Origin: Pelagibaculum spongiae
GTDB taxonomy: Bacteria; Pseudomonadota; Gammaproteobacteria; Enterobacterales; Pelagibaculaceae
Direction of reading: 5' to 3'
Length of the DNA: 64,000 nucleotides
NCBI RefSeq assembly: GCF_003097315.1
Contig: NZ_QDDL01000006.1
Coordinates: 186,001 to 250,000 of the forward strand
Of this stretch, positions 1-9,645 are shown in pieces. Positions within the stretch are counted from its first letter, which is position 1. Every line of letters begins with the position of its first letter. The translations under genes were made by a program, and so were the position numbers. Below the pieces are notes generated by a model. It had not been told where the DNA came from. It made no database searches and was given only the letters and a program-made list of their open reading frames with translations.

Positions 1-700
1 GACCGAACAAAATTTGCTGGTCTAGGTTCTTTTGACGAGGAATTTCAAACCAGGGAACACAGCCTTTTGGTGGCTGGTCAGTATTGCCTTTGGTTTCAAA
101 CTCCAGACTGCCATCGAGGTGGCAAAAGCGCATGCGGGTTAAATGATTAATAATGCAGCGATAACGATCGGCACCGATTAAGTCATCACTCCAGCTAGCG
201 GGTTGGTCGCCGTACATATTTTTAATTAAATCTTGCCAGTAATCACCGCGCAGCATGACTTCTATTTCTTTGGCTCGGCGCAAGGCTTGTTTTACCGACC
301 AGCTTGCCGGTAAGCCTGCATGGGACATTAAAAAGCGTCGTTCTGGCTGATCTTCTCTTTCAGGGATAACAATTTGCTCGGCCAAAGATTGGAAGCGCAG
401 CCATTCAATCAGTTCATGGCAATCATCGGCATCGAGAATGGGTTGTAGGGTTTTATGGACTTTTTTCTTACCAGGGAAGCTGGCTAGATATATTAAGTGC
501 AGGTCATGATTGCCTAAAACGGTGATCGCAGATTCACCGAGATTTTTTATGAAACGCAAGCTATCGAGCGAGCGTGGTCCACGGCAAACCAGATCACCAA
601 CAAACAGCAAGGTGTCCTTTTTAGGGCGGAAATTAATTTGCTCAAGCAGCGCTTCTAACTCGCTCTGGCAACCCTGAATATCACCTATGGCGTAATGCAC
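1..700 (-). CDS. apaH: Symmetrical bis(5'-nucleosyl)-tetraphosphatase ApaH, C-terminus cut by window edge
   Basis: Metallophosphatase that hydrolyses Ap4A to two ADP in the cytoplasm. I translated the minus strand from a GTG at 700-698; the first residues read VHYAIGDIQGC, the usual ApaH start. The phosphoesterase motifs follow in order: GDIQGC, GDLVCRGP, LGNHD and MSHAGLP. About 233 residues are visible and the remaining C-terminus lies off the left edge. A weak AGCAGG lies upstream of the GTG. It is the last gene of the lptD-surA-pdxA-rsmA-apaG-apaH order known from gammaproteobacteria and follows apaG by about 31 bases, so it is probably co-transcribed. The family identification is firm; the GTG start is inferred from the conserved N-terminus. 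Confidence 0.93.
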   Translation of the reverse strand, partial: MHYAIGDIQGCQSELEALLEQINFRPKKDTLLFVGDLVCRGPRSLDSLRFIKNLGESAITVLGNHDLHLIYLASFPGKKKVHKTLQPILDADDCHELIEWLRFQSLAEQIVIPEREDQPERRFLMSHAGLPASWSVKQALRRAKEIEVMLRGDYWQDLIKNMYGDQPASWSDDLIGADRYRCIINHLTRMRFCHLDGSLEFETKGNTDQPPKGCVPWFEIPRQKNLDQQILFG

Positions 701-731
701 GAAAAATACCTGCTTAAACAGTGAAAATTAA

Positions 732-1109
732 TTAATGCAGCTTTCCTGGCATTTGCAGAGAAAATGCCGGAATTTCTGCCTGAAACAATTGTTTTTCAGC
801 ATCAATCATTTCGTAGCTACCCTGCATGGTGCCTACGGGCGTGTCCAAATGGGTGCCGCTGCTGTATTGAAAACTTTTACCTGGCTCAATCACTGGCTGC
901 TCACCGACTACGCCTGCACCCTGAACTTCCATGGTTTCGCCATTGCCATCGGTAATGATCCAATGACGATTTAACAGCTGCACTGGCTGTTGACCAAGGT
1001 TACGAATCGTAATCTGGTAGGCAAAAACATACAGCCCGGTTTCAGGCTCAGATTGCTCTTGTAGATAATAAGATAGAACTTCAATGTCTATTTGTGGTGT
1101 TGGGTTCAT
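732..1109 (-). CDS. apaG: ApaG (CorD) family protein
   Basis: Small 125-residue fibronectin type III-like protein of the ApaG/CorD family, whose biochemical role is still poorly defined (linked to Co2+/Mg2+ homeostasis and found as a domain in F-box proteins). The protein matches the family end to end: an N-terminal beta sandwich with YQITIRNLG, then RHWIITDGNG, the glycine-rich VQGAGVVGEQP and the SGTHLDTPVGTMQGSY stretch. Length is typical. It sits between rsmA and apaH in the usual operon order; the gap to rsmA is wider than usual because it carries a palindromic repeat. Identification is confident; the function is known only at family level. Confidence 0.93.
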   Translation of the reverse strand: MNPTPQIDIEVLSYYLQEQSEPETGLYVFAYQITIRNLGQQPVQLLNRHWIITDGNGETMEVQGAGVVGEQPVIEPGKSFQYSSGTHLDTPVGTMQGSYEMIDAEKQLFQAEIPAFSLQMPGKLH

Positions 1110-1153
1110 AGTTTTCTGTCCTATCTGTCCAGTAAATACCTGAATTGAATTTT

Positions 1154-1231
1154 GGCAGGTTTAGTAAGCCAGAGGCGCAATCAGACATTTCTTTGTTGTC
1201 TGATTACGCTAAAGAGGCCCATCAAATCTAC
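1154..1231. repeat. Palindromic dispersed repeat, diverged copy 1
   Basis: An imperfect inverted repeat between apaG and rsmA. The left arm contains a GGCAGGTTTAGTAAGCC-like sequence and the centre reads GCAATCAGACA ... TGTCTGATTACG, closing with CATCAAATCTAC. Two better-preserved relatives lie at 29545-29626 and 56887-56971, so this is a dispersed REP- or MITE-like family. It is placed inside an operon and may fold in the mRNA. Confidence 0.6.
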
Positions 1232-1241
1232 ATGATTCAAC

Positions 1242-2057
1242 CTACGACTGTTCTGCAGCAGGCCGTTCAAATATATAGTTAGCGATATTGACGAAGGTTT
1301 CCACTGACAGCGTTTCGGCACGGGCTGTTGGGTTAATGCCAAGGCTTTCTATTTCTTCTGCGCTGATGATTTTTTTCAGACAATTGCGCAAAGTTTTACG
1401 TCGCATGCCAAATGCGGTAGTTACTACCGTTTGCAGTATTTTTAAATCCTTAGCCGGGAATGGCAGGGTTTCATACGGCGTTAATCGTACAATGGCTGAC
1501 TCGACTTTTGGTGGTGGATTAAATGAACCCGGACCAACTAAAAATAACGGTTCAACTTTACAGAAATAAGCGGTCATTACACTTAAGCGACCGTAATTAT
1601 TTTCTTTTTCATGTGCAGCCATCCGATCGACTACTTCTTTTTGCAGCATAAAGTGCATATCGCGCACCACTTTATGATTTTCTAGTAGATGGAAAATCAG
1701 TGGTGTCGAAATGTTATACGGTAAATTACCGATAACTCGCAGACTATGGTCACCATCGGCTAGCTGTGAAAAATCAAATTTCAAAGCGTCAGATTGGTGA
1801 ACTGTCAGAGTACCCTTGCCATCGCAAATAAATTCTAGTTTTGGAATTAAATCTCGGTCCAGCTCGACGACATGCATCGATTGCGCCAGTGGTAAAACTT
1901 CGCTGGTAATTGCGCCAAGTCCTGGGCCAATTTCTACAATATTTTGGTCAGGTTTTGGATTAATTGAGGCGACAATTTTGCTGATCACATTTTGATCGTG
2001 CAGAAAATTCTGGCCAAAACGTTTACGGGCCTTGTGGCCGTGGAGGGCTTTACTCAT
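1242..2057 (-). CDS. rsmA: 16S rRNA dimethyladenosine transferase RsmA (KsgA)
   Basis: SAM-dependent enzyme that dimethylates the two adjacent adenines in the 3'-terminal helix of 16S rRNA (A1518/A1519 in E. coli) during 30S maturation. Visible signatures are the N-terminal [11 protein letters not shown], the SAM-binding [19 protein letters not shown], and the catalytic NLPYNIS motif. I chose the ATG at 2057, giving 271 residues starting [12 protein letters not shown], over the TTG at 2069: the ATG matches the usual family N-terminus and overlaps the pdxA stop in the compact sequence ATGAGTAA, an 8-base overlap indicating translational coupling. The order pdxA-rsmA-apaG-apaH is as in Pseudomonas and E. 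coli. Confidence 0.96.
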   Translation of the reverse strand: MSKALHGHKARKRFGQNFLHDQNVISKIVASINPKPDQNIVEIGPGLGAITSEVLPLAQSMHVVELDRDLIPKLEFICDGKGTLTVHQSDALKFDFSQLADGDHSLRVIGNLPYNISTPLIFHLLENHKVVRDMHFMLQKEVVDRMAAHEKENNYGRLSVMTAYFCKVEPLFLVGPGSFNPPPKVESAIVRLTPYETLPFPAKDLKILQTVVTTAFGMRRKTLRNCLKKIISAEEIESLGINPTARAETLSVETFVNIANYIFERPAAEQS

Positions 2058-3033
2058 AAGATGCTTCAATCATTTCTAGTGCACTGCTAATCGCTGCTTG
2101 TAAGCTACCTTGATCTGCTTTGCCGGTGGCGGCTAGATCCAGTGCGGTTCCATGGTCTACCGAAGTGCGAATAATCGGTAGTCCCAGCGTAATATTTACT
2201 GCGTTGCCAAAACCCTTGTGCTTAAGCACTGGCAGGCCTTGGTCGTGGTACATCGCTAAAACAGCATCAGCCTGCTCTAAATGACGTGGTGTAAATAAGG
2301 TATCGGCAGGTAATGGGCCGATTAAATTCATTCCTTGCTGATTTAATTTTTCCAGCACTGGAATAATAATATCGATTTCTTCCATGCCTAAGTGGCCGCC
2401 TTCACCGGCATGTGGATTTAATCCACACACTAGAATTTTCGGCTGAGCAATACCAAATTTATTTTGTAAATCTGCCTGCAAAATACCAATCACTGATTCA
2501 AGTAATTCAGCGGTAATTGCATCAGCAATATCGCGTAACGGTAAATGGGTGGTTGCCAAGGCAACGCGTAAGCCAGGGCAGGCTAGCATCATAACGACTT
2601 GGTCAGTGCTGGTTTTTTCAGCTAAAAACTCGGTGTGACCAGAAAACGCCACACCGGCATCATTAATAATACCTTTGTGCACAGGCGCGGTAACTAATGC
2701 TTGCCCCTGTTTTTTCTGAATCAGTTCAACGGCCAGGGCTAATGTTTCTAAAACATATAAACCGTTAGCAGCGTTTAGCTCGCCAGCGACTTCCTGTTGA
2801 TTTAATTGCACAGGAATCACCGGCAATACGCCGGGCTGGTGAGCTTTAACCGATTCAGCAGGATCGATCACTAAAATGTCAACGTCCAGCCCTATTTGCT
2901 GCGCCCGGCGTTGTAATAACGCTGGGTCAGCAATTGCAACCAACTGAGCAGCAGCCGGTTGCATGGCAGCCATTAAGCTCAAATCTGGGCCGATACCGGC
3001 AGGTTCGCCGGGGGTAATTAATAATCGATGCAT
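2050..3033 (-). CDS. pdxA: 4-hydroxythreonine-4-phosphate dehydrogenase PdxA
   Basis: NAD-dependent oxidation of 4-phosphohydroxy-L-threonine in the DXP-dependent pyridoxal phosphate pathway. The 327-residue protein has the expected length and motifs: N-terminal [21 protein letters not shown], the metal-binding HAGEGGHLG segment with its histidine, [11 protein letters not shown], and the C-terminal [16 protein letters not shown]. It lies 23 bases downstream of surA and overlaps rsmA by 8 bases, in the conserved operon. Nothing unusual was seen. Confidence 0.96.
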   Translation of the reverse strand: MHRLLITPGEPAGIGPDLSLMAAMQPAAAQLVAIADPALLQRRAQQIGLDVDILVIDPAESVKAHQPGVLPVIPVQLNQQEVAGELNAANGLYVLETLALAVELIQKKQGQALVTAPVHKGIINDAGVAFSGHTEFLAEKTSTDQVVMMLACPGLRVALATTHLPLRDIADAITAELLESVIGILQADLQNKFGIAQPKILVCGLNPHAGEGGHLGMEEIDIIIPVLEKLNQQGMNLIGPLPADTLFTPRHLEQADAVLAMYHDQGLPVLKHKGFGNAVNITLGLPIIRTSVDHGTALDLAATGKADQGSLQAAISSALEMIEASYE

Positions 3034-3056
3034 TGTTAGCTCGGGTCTTTTTTCAA

Positions 3057-4364
3057 TTATTCGGTGGTTGTATTTGCTGCTTTGCCAATGATCTGCACAT
3101 AGGCATTGTCACGAATTTCGCGTAACCAAGTATTTAATTCTTCGTCAAACTTACGACGATAAATTAACTGGCGCGCTTGGTTTTTCTTCACTTCTTCAGA
3201 AGAATCTTGTTGGCGACGGTCGACCAATTGCATCATGTGCCAGCCAAACTGACTCTTGAAAGGTTGGCTGATTTCATTTGGTTTCAAGCGGTTCATGGTT
3301 TGCTCAAATTCTGGAACAAATTGTCCAGGCTTGGCCCAACCGAGATCTCCACCATTAATGGCACTGCCAGCATCTTGGGAATAACTGCTTGCTAGATCTG
3401 CAAAGGATTCACCTTGTGCTAAACGTTTTTTCAGCTTGAGCAGTTGTAATTTGGCTTGTTGGTCAGAAACCACTGCGGTGGTTTTGATCAAAATATGGCG
3501 GGCATTAGTTTCGGTCACCATAACTCTAGCTTCGCCGCGGCGATCGTTAACCTGAAAAATATGGTAACCGCTAGCACTACGAATTAACTGGCTATGTTGG
3601 CCGGGCTTGACCTTTTCGACTGCTGAAGCAAACAAGCCAGGTAACTGGTTGAGTTTTCTCCAACCAAAGGCACCGCCTTCTAATGCGCGTTGGCCATCAG
3701 AACTGCTGACCGCCATTTGGGCAAAGTCTTTGCCATTATCTAGCAGCTTGATAATGCCTTCAGCTTCAGCTTTTGCTGCCTGAATTTGATCCGGTGTCGC
3801 TTCTGATGGGAAGGCAACCAAAATGTGTGACAGATTGAGCTCAGTATTATTTTGCTGCTGACCGGCGCTGGATTTGAGCAGGTTTTCAACTTCCTGTTCG
3901 CTGATTTGAATCCGGCGACCTACCGTGCTCTGACGCAAGCGTGAAATAGCCAATTCTTGACGAATATCTTCGCGGAATTGACTGTAATCCATGCCTTGGC
4001 CTTCTAGCTGGACTTTCAACTGAGGCAGGCTGATTTTATTGGCGCTAGCGGTGCGTAATAATGCATCGTTAAGGGTTTTGTCATCAATTTGCACGCTGGC
4101 ACGAGTGGCCATTTGCAGCTGAATTGAATCAACAATTAAACGATCTAACACCTGCTGCTTTAAAACATCGGCTGGCGGTAATTGTGTACCGGTTTGTCTG
4201 AGTCGGGCACTAATACTTTCGATCCGTCGATCCAGTTCACTTTGCAGTACAACTGAGTCATCAACCACTACAACAACGCTGTCGAGTGCTTGTTCTTTTG
4301 CCTGAGCGCCCTGAATGCCCAGTGCCATCATCAGGGCCAGTAGTGTTCCTTGAACCGGTCTCAT
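3057..4364 (-). CDS. surA: Periplasmic chaperone / peptidyl-prolyl isomerase SurA
   Basis: Periplasmic chaperone that escorts unfolded outer-membrane beta-barrel proteins, including LptD, to the BAM complex. It has an N-terminal signal peptide ending near residue 22 (GAQA then KE), a helical SurA_N domain (about 25-165, with the [13 protein letters not shown] helix), and two parvulin-type PPIC domains beginning near residues 178 ([11 protein letters not shown]) and 286 (NARHILIKT), each with the FGW or LGW signature. Length 435 is typical. Its ATG overlaps the lptD stop in an ATGA, so translation is probably coupled to that of its client LptD. Confidence 0.96.
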   Translation of the reverse strand: MRPVQGTLLALMMALGIQGAQAKEQALDSVVVVVDDSVVLQSELDRRIESISARLRQTGTQLPPADVLKQQVLDRLIVDSIQLQMATRASVQIDDKTLNDALLRTASANKISLPQLKVQLEGQGMDYSQFREDIRQELAISRLRQSTVGRRIQISEQEVENLLKSSAGQQQNNTELNLSHILVAFPSEATPDQIQAAKAEAEGIIKLLDNGKDFAQMAVSSSDGQRALEGGAFGWRKLNQLPGLFASAVEKVKPGQHSQLIRSASGYHIFQVNDRRGEARVMVTETNARHILIKTTAVVSDQQAKLQLLKLKKRLAQGESFADLASSYSQDAGSAINGGDLGWAKPGQFVPEFEQTMNRLKPNEISQPFKSQFGWHMMQLVDRRQQDSSEEVKKNQARQLIYRRKFDEELNTWLREIRDNAYVQIIGKAANTTTE

Positions 4365-6580
4365 GGATTTTCTCCAGTTAAATTTTGGTCAGAAAAATCT
4401 GGCATCCAGCGCTCCAGCAATTGCTGGGAATTATCGCCAAAGCCGGCCAGACCTTTCAGTTGTAAGCGTAAAAGCAGACCTTCTTGCCAGGTTTCTGGCA
4501 AATCACTGCTGCTGTCGAGGTAGCGTCGGTAGCCTACTTGCACCGACCAGCAACAATCGGAATATTCTAAACCCGCCAGCGTTTCTTGGCTAAGATGGTT
4601 ATCGAAATCGTATTGCCAGCCACCAAAGGCAGACCAGCGATCATTAATCTTGTTCCAAAAGCCAACGCCTGCTTGAAGTACTGCATCTTCGCGGCGTCTC
4701 AAACGTAGGCGATAGCGATCTCGCTGGTTTTTCCATACCAACGCCAAATCGGCTAGCTCAATTTTATCGCGCGCCGATACTGACAGACTTAAGCTGAGCG
4801 GATCATCTGGCAGTAAGTTTAAATAGGCTGCTAGTGGTGTAGTCGCTAAACCATCATCTATCTGTAGATTTCGGTCGAGGTAATAACCACGGGCAATCCC
4901 TATTTCTGCTAGTGCGCGACCGCTATCAGAGAACCATTCTGCTTCTACACCGAGTGATAATCGATCGGCTGCGGCAACTTGGTCGTAGCCACTATAGCGC
5001 CATGGGCTGAATAAGCGATCGTAGCTGAAATCCAGTAAGCGAGTATCAAAGTTAGGGATGTCGCTTTGATCTTTTTCACTGATATTCAAATAGTAAATTC
5101 TTGGTGTCAGATTGATTGTGCTATCTGAACGATTATTTTCCAGAAACAACTTACCACCTAATGTGGTGATTGACTGACTGAGAGAATTTCGTTGTTGTCC
5201 TTTGAGATAATATTGACGATGAAGTGCGCCTAAACTGACATCTAACTGCCAAGCTTGACTATTTTTTTGCCATTGCAAGGTCGGGTTAATAACTAGTCGA
5301 TTACCCGAATCTACCACTGAATTTTGTCTGCTATATCTAGCGGCTTGACTGTATAAATCCAACCGGAAATCAGACGCATGTAACAGCTTCCCTGACCATT
5401 CAAGAGACGGTTCTACTCGCCATAATGCAGTGTTGTCAGATAATGGTTGGTAATCGAGCCATTCGGCACGAGCCATCCAGCTTTCAGCTTCACGAGTCAG
5501 TGTCCAATGGCGTTCTAGGCGATCATCGGTGGTATTGGAAAATGAATTACCCAAATCATTGAAGTAATTTCTATCGCTGACTTCCTGATATAAAAAATCA
5601 GATTGCCAGTTAGCAAAAGTGGCTTGATGATCCAACTTCAAACTGAAGCGATTATCCTCAGTTCTGCCATCTTTGACCGCCTGATTATCGCCCGGTAACA
5701 ATGAGTAATTAATCTGATATTGCTGTTTTTGTCCCAGATAGCGGAACTCACCGCCTAGCAATAAACCCCGGTTATAGATATAACGCGGCGTCAACGTCAG
5801 GTCGTAATTAGGCGCTAGGTTAATGTAATAGGGCTGGCTATAGTCGATGGACTTGCCACTACCACCAGACAAATTCAGTGTCAGATCTGGATATAGCAAA
5901 CCGGTTTTGCGGCGGTCATCCAGCGGGAAGTTAATCGTAGGGATCCACAGTACCGGCACATCTGAGATACGTAGAACGGCGTTATCCATTGAGCCCCAGC
6001 CCTGCTCACGATCGAGCTCAATGGTCTGGGCTTGCAGTTTCCAAAATGGCTCCGGCTGAGGGCAGCGGCTATACCAAGCATTTTTCAACTCAAGCTTTTT
6101 ATCTGGCTGTTCAGTGAGTGTTTGCGCGCCTCCCTGAATGCCTTGCTGGCCCAGTTTGAAGCTAGCGTCTTTTAAACTGGAGCCACCGTTAGCAAGGTCG
6201 AGCTTGGCATCGTTGCCGGTAAAAATTTCATAACTGCGGGTAATTTGTACTTCGCCATCAATGACAACTTTTTCACCAGCAGCATCCACTCGAGCTGCAT
6301 CAGTCTTTAGATAAAGACCATTCTTGCGCAGAGTGACATTGCCTTTTAAAAGCGCGCCAGACTGTTGATCAAATTCGATCTTATCTGCTTCACCCTGGAC
6401 ACGCTCATCCAAGAGGGATTCCAACTGGCCGGGAGTGCCGTATAAACGGCATTCTTCACTATCCGGAACTGGATTTTCGATGGGGCCAGTGAAGCTTGGT
6501 AGGTCGTTGAGGTCCTGACTGGTAGCTGCGTTACTGATCGACAGCAGCGAAACCAACCCCAGCGTTGTCACCTTGTTCAT
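4361..6580 (-). CDS. lptD: LPS-assembly outer membrane protein LptD
   Basis: Beta-barrel of the LptDE translocon that inserts lipopolysaccharide into the outer leaflet. The 739-residue product starts with a signal peptide (LVSLLSISNA); an OstA/LptA-like beta-jellyroll covers roughly residues 60-165, followed by the large barrel with many alternating, aromatic-rich strands. Four cysteines are visible, near residues 44 and 173 and an adjacent CC pair in a late barrel strand (SDCCWSVQ), matching the disulfide pattern known for LptD. A TTG at 6583 directly precedes the ATG at 6580; I use the ATG. It is the first gene of the operon; surA follows with a 4-base overlap. Confidence 0.96.
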   Translation of the reverse strand: MNKVTTLGLVSLLSISNAATSQDLNDLPSFTGPIENPVPDSEECRLYGTPGQLESLLDERVQGEADKIEFDQQSGALLKGNVTLRKNGLYLKTDAARVDAAGEKVVIDGEVQITRSYEIFTGNDAKLDLANGGSSLKDASFKLGQQGIQGGAQTLTEQPDKKLELKNAWYSRCPQPEPFWKLQAQTIELDREQGWGSMDNAVLRISDVPVLWIPTINFPLDDRRKTGLLYPDLTLNLSGGSGKSIDYSQPYYINLAPNYDLTLTPRYIYNRGLLLGGEFRYLGQKQQYQINYSLLPGDNQAVKDGRTEDNRFSLKLDHQATFANWQSDFLYQEVSDRNYFNDLGNSFSNTTDDRLERHWTLTREAESWMARAEWLDYQPLSDNTALWRVEPSLEWSGKLLHASDFRLDLYSQAARYSRQNSVVDSGNRLVINPTLQWQKNSQAWQLDVSLGALHRQYYLKGQQRNSLSQSITTLGGKLFLENNRSDSTINLTPRIYYLNISEKDQSDIPNFDTRLLDFSYDRLFSPWRYSGYDQVAAADRLSLGVEAEWFSDSGRALAEIGIARGYYLDRNLQIDDGLATTPLAAYLNLLPDDPLSLSLSVSARDKIELADLALVWKNQRDRYRLRLRRREDAVLQAGVGFWNKINDRWSAFGGWQYDFDNHLSQETLAGLEYSDCCWSVQVGYRRYLDSSSDLPETWQEGLLLRLQLKGLAGFGDNSQQLLERWMPDFSDQNLTGENP

Positions 6581-6809
6581 CAAACCTGTATCACCCCTGT
6601 CAAAACCTATAAGATGGCCGAGCCGAGCATACTAACCTAGGGTCTGGTAACACTAAAGTAATCTGGTCTGCTCATGATCACTTTTGTACATTTATATGTG
6701 TATTTGTTTAGATGTTGAAGTGAGCAAAAGCAGCAAAAGCAACCAAAGCTCCAGTACCCTGATATATCATATCGAAAGCCTATAGCATTGAACGCTAGTA
6801 AAGAGACTC
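6581..6809. promoter_or_regulatory. Divergent promoter region of lptD and amgK
   Basis: A 229-base gap between two divergent operons must hold both promoters. It is AT-rich, with short direct repeats of AGCAAAAGCA near 6722. Purine-rich sequences precede both starts (AAAGAGA before amgK; ACAGGTT before lptD). I could not assign -10/-35 boxes or an envelope-stress operator with confidence. Confidence 0.35.
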
Positions 6810-7802
6810 ATGGATCAACGACAGCAACAATTATCCCATTGGATTGGCGAACATTTTAATATTCAGCCTCCGCAGCTTACCACTGTTAGCGGCGACGCCA
6901 GCTTCCGTCGATATTTCCGATTTGAACTGCAAGGCAAGCCACTGATTGTGGTTGATGCACCGCCGCCGCAGGAAGATTGCCACTCATTCGTTGCGATTGC
7001 CCGATATTGGCATAGCCAAGGAATTCACACCCCAGAAGTATTAGCAGTGGACTTTGAACTGGGATTTATGTGTCTAGAAGACTTTGGTGACCAGTTATTG
7101 CGGCCACTGCTGGATGATAAAAAAGCAGCTAGCCAATATTATCAACAGGCGTTAACTGACCTAGTTGCGGTGCAGAAATTATCGAATACTAGCCAATTGC
7201 CCCGCTATGACGATGCACTGTTAATGCGTGAGCAAATGTTGCTGAAAGACTGGCTGATAGGTGAGCACTTACAGCTGCAATTATCTTCAGATGAAGCACA
7301 GCTATTAGATGATACTTTTCATCTGCTGAGTGAAAGCGCACAACAACAATTGCAAGTCACAGTGCATCGTGATTACCACAGCCGCAACCTGATGCTATTG
7401 CCAAACCAGAATATCGGCATGATTGATTTTCAAGATGCCGTGTTTGGTCCAGTGACTTACGACGTGGTTTCATTATTAAAAGATTGTTATATCGCTTGGC
7501 CGCGACAGCAGCAGTTGCAATGGCTCGAACATTGGGCGCAGCAAGCAAAGTCGGCGGGCCTTGAATTACCAGAGCAAAAGCAATTAATTCGAGATTTTGA
7601 TTTAATCGGCATGCAGCGCCATTTTAAAGCGGCGGGTATCTTTGCTCGATTGAATCATCGAGATGGCAAGCCGGGTTATATGGCCGACATTCCAAGAACT
7701 CTTGGTTATGCGATAGAAGTTTGTCAGCTTTACCCTGAATTTGAAAAGCTCGGTGAATTTTTACAGCAACGGGTAATGAAACCTTTAATTTCGGCACAGT
7801 AA
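6810..7802 (+). CDS. amgK: N-acetylmuramate/N-acetylglucosamine kinase AmgK
   Basis: Anomeric sugar kinase of the peptidoglycan recycling route found in pseudomonads and many other gammaproteobacteria; it phosphorylates MurNAc at C1, bypassing UDP-MurNAc de novo synthesis. The 330-residue protein belongs to the aminoglycoside phosphotransferase (APH) fold: an N-terminal GDASFRRYFR nucleotide-loop region, the catalytic HRDYHSRNLM (Brenner motif) and the metal-binding GMIDFQDAVFGP segment. The paired murU gene 7 bases downstream and the divergent lptD operon reproduce the Pseudomonas arrangement, which separates AmgK from other APH-fold kinases. Confidence 0.92.
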   Translation: MDQRQQQLSHWIGEHFNIQPPQLTTVSGDASFRRYFRFELQGKPLIVVDAPPPQEDCHSFVAIARYWHSQGIHTPEVLAVDFELGFMCLEDFGDQLLRPLLDDKKAASQYYQQALTDLVAVQKLSNTSQLPRYDDALLMREQMLLKDWLIGEHLQLQLSSDEAQLLDDTFHLLSESAQQQLQVTVHRDYHSRNLMLLPNQNIGMIDFQDAVFGPVTYDVVSLLKDCYIAWPRQQQLQWLEHWAQQAKSAGLELPEQKQLIRDFDLIGMQRHFKAAGIFARLNHRDGKPGYMADIPRTLGYAIEVCQLYPEFEKLGEFLQQRVMKPLISAQ

Positions 7803-7809
7803 ATTAATC

Positions 7810-8532
7810 ATGAAAAAACCAGCTGATCAACCTCTTCGGCCAATCACTACTGCAATGTTGCTGGCGGCAGGCCGTGGTGAGCGAATGCGCCCGTTAACGG
7901 ACCATACGCCTAAGCCGTTATTACAGGCAGGCGATAAACCATTAATTGAACATCATCTACAGAAGTTAGCAGCTGCTGGCTTTAAAAAAGTGGTGATTAA
8001 TTTAGCCTGGCTCGGCCAGAAAATAGAAGATTATTTAGGCGATGGTAATCAGTTTGGTTTGCAGATTGTTTATTCTCACGAAGTTCAAGCGCTTGAGACA
8101 GGCGGTGGTATTTTTCAGGCTTTGCCATTATTAAAAAATAATAAAGGTGAGGCTGAACCATTCGCCCTGGTAAATGGTGATGTGTTTAGTGAGCTAGATT
8201 ATCAAAAGCTAACAGCACTACCTGCTGGTTCATTGGCGCATTTGTTTTTGGTAGATAACCCGACACACAACCCTCAGGGAGATTTTATTCTTGAAGCTGG
8301 TTGGGTTTATGACAGAAACCAACCGCAACAAGCTGCAGGCTTAACCTTTTCAGGTTGCTCTATATTAGACCCAAGTATTTTTTTAGATCAGAGTGCAGGG
8401 AAGTTTCCTTTAGCACCGATTCTTCGTAACTTTATGCTGCAAGAAAAAGTGACAGGAGAAAAACAAACTGATTTTTGGCTAGACGTGGGAACGCCTGAAC
8501 GGTTAGATTATTTAAATAATAAACTTGGGTAA
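7810..8532 (+). CDS. murU: N-acetylmuramate alpha-1-phosphate uridylyltransferase MurU
   Basis: Nucleotidyltransferase that converts MurNAc-1-phosphate and UTP to UDP-MurNAc in the AmgK-MurU recycling pathway. The 240-residue product carries the NTP-transferase signature AAGRGERMRPLT followed by PKPLL, the substrate-loop ETGGGI and the metal-binding NGDVF. It starts 7 bases after amgK and is probably co-transcribed. Nucleotidyltransferases of this type resemble glucose-1-phosphate thymidylyltransferases, but the pairing with amgK supports MurU. No clear terminator follows. Confidence 0.92.
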   Translation: MKKPADQPLRPITTAMLLAAGRGERMRPLTDHTPKPLLQAGDKPLIEHHLQKLAAAGFKKVVINLAWLGQKIEDYLGDGNQFGLQIVYSHEVQALETGGGIFQALPLLKNNKGEAEPFALVNGDVFSELDYQKLTALPAGSLAHLFLVDNPTHNPQGDFILEAGWVYDRNQPQQAAGLTFSGCSILDPSIFLDQSAGKFPLAPILRNFMLQEKVTGEKQTDFWLDVGTPERLDYLNNKLG

Positions 8533-8653
8533 GAACCTATAAGCGTTTATGGGACTGACTACGGATTTTCAGGGTAATCAATAAAAAAGACTTTAGGTCA
8601 TAGTGCCTAGTGCAATTTTGTGGTGCATATTCTTTAATAATAATTAACTGGTG

Positions 8654-8875
8654 CTAATTTGAACCAGAGATAAACCTCCTGTTGATATATGATGACTTAC
8701 AATGCCATTCTGTGTGGCCTGAGAGTTTACGGCTTCCTGCTTTTGCAGTGTAATAAAATATATAGTTTCCTCTTGCCTTTGACTGATGGATGACATCAAC
8801 TCGATACTCTCCAGAGCCAACGATATGCACTTTTGTTTCAACTCTGATTGTTCCGATCTGTTTCTTATATGGTTT
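8654..8875 (-). pseudogene. Decayed type IV pilin, C-terminal remnant
   Basis: In a frame open from 8875 to a TAG at 8654 the minus strand reads VETKVHIVGSGEYRVDVI, then GNYIFYYTAKAG and GHTEWHCKSS. This parallels the C-terminal half of the intact pilin at 9124-9594 (Y..YQISAWLQLGNHTEY, YIAKM, VSWSCES), including the W-x-C of the pilin D-region. No N-terminal GFTLIE helix is joined to it, and the frame is closed upstream by TAA. The DNA upstream (8930-9006) resembles the DNA upstream of the intact pilin, so this looks like a tandem pilin duplicate that lost its N-terminal half. A different overlapping frame with a TTG start (8644-8886) shows no such similarity and is probably spurious. Confidence 0.5.
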
Positions 8876-8929
8876 TTAAATTTCAAACAATGTAGGGCGG
8901 TAAAAATTCTTGGATTATTTAATGAGGTT

Positions 8930-9006
8930 GTTGAATTGACGTACAGGTCAACAAGTCATTTAAGATCGTATAAAAATGATAACTAATGGTTGAATTAGTT
9001 ATCATT
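8930..9006. repeat. Pilin-upstream repeat copy with perfect 13-bp hairpin
   Basis: This stretch resembles 9646-9720 (shared blocks: GAATTGA, then TTAAGATCG, TATAAA-ATGA, AACTAAT, TTGAATT, GTT-TCATTTAT). It contains a perfect inverted repeat, AATGATAACTAAT (8975-8987) against ATTAGTTATCATT (8994-9006), with a 6-base loop. The second copy keeps the same hairpin with one wobble pair and one mismatch. It lies upstream of the pilin remnant in the same relation as the other copy lies to the intact pilin. Confidence 0.6.
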
Positions 9007-9123
9007 TATCTTTGTTGGGAATTTTTTATTAGTAAAGTGGCTACCATGGAAAAAAGCCTACAAAAAATTGTAGGCTCGGTTGTTGATGCGTTTTTATAGA
9101 AGAGATGCTTTTAAATAATTGGC

Positions 9124-9594
9124 TTATCTGCAGCCAGCTGGAGCATATAGTGGCTTAACTTTATCGCCGTTCTTTTTTGCATTGGATTCACATGACCAAG
9201 AAACTGCCCCAGGGTGTTCTTGGTTATCCATTTTTGCAATATAATTAACATATTCAGTGTGGTTTCCAAGTTGCAACCAAGCACTAATTTGATAGCTATG
9301 ATACCGACCAATATATTCATTTCCTGCCAAGCTAGTGTAAATAAGCCCAGTGCTTCCTTGAATTGTGATTGGATCCCAATATCTTTTTTCAGCATTTGTT
9401 GGGAAGCGCAGTTTCATAGCAGCAAATTCTTCTATTTCACCTTGTCTTTCGGCAATTCCACCAAGTATTTCTGTAAATTGAGCACGTTGGATATGCTCTT
9501 TATATAGGGGAAGTGCTAATGCCGTTAAAATTCCAAGGGCAGCCATCATGATCATAATTTCAATCAGAGTAAATCCAGAGTTAAGTTTTTTCAT
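9124..9594 (-). CDS. Type IV pilin (PilA/PilE-like prepilin)
   Basis: Major- or minor-pilin-like protein of 156 residues. The N-terminus MKKLNSGFTLIEIMIMM carries a short positively charged leader, the prepilin peptidase site after Gly7 with Phe8 as first mature residue, and the conserved Glu at mature position 5, followed by the hydrophobic alpha-1 helix (ALGILTALALPLY). Two cysteines near the C-terminus (SWSCES and APAGCR) can form the D-region disulfide. It stands alone rather than in a pil cluster; the retraction ATPase pilU lies at 47.5-48.8 kb. Upstream is a hairpin-bearing repeat shared with the pilin remnant. Whether it is the major pilin cannot be decided from sequence alone. Confidence 0.85.
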   Translation of the reverse strand: MKKLNSGFTLIEIMIMMAALGILTALALPLYKEHIQRAQFTEILGGIAERQGEIEEFAAMKLRFPTNAEKRYWDPITIQGSTGLIYTSLAGNEYIGRYHSYQISAWLQLGNHTEYVNYIAKMDNQEHPGAVSWSCESNAKKNGDKVKPLYAPAGCR

Positions 9595-9645
9595 TGAGCA
9601 CCTCAGTGATGAAAATTCCTGAATCCTTTCATGAAATTATCGAAT

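Noticed and set aside
8644..8886. TTG-started ORF of 80 codons on the minus strand
   Set aside because: It overlaps the pilin-like remnant in another frame and has no recognisable motif, while the other frame matches pilin C-termini.
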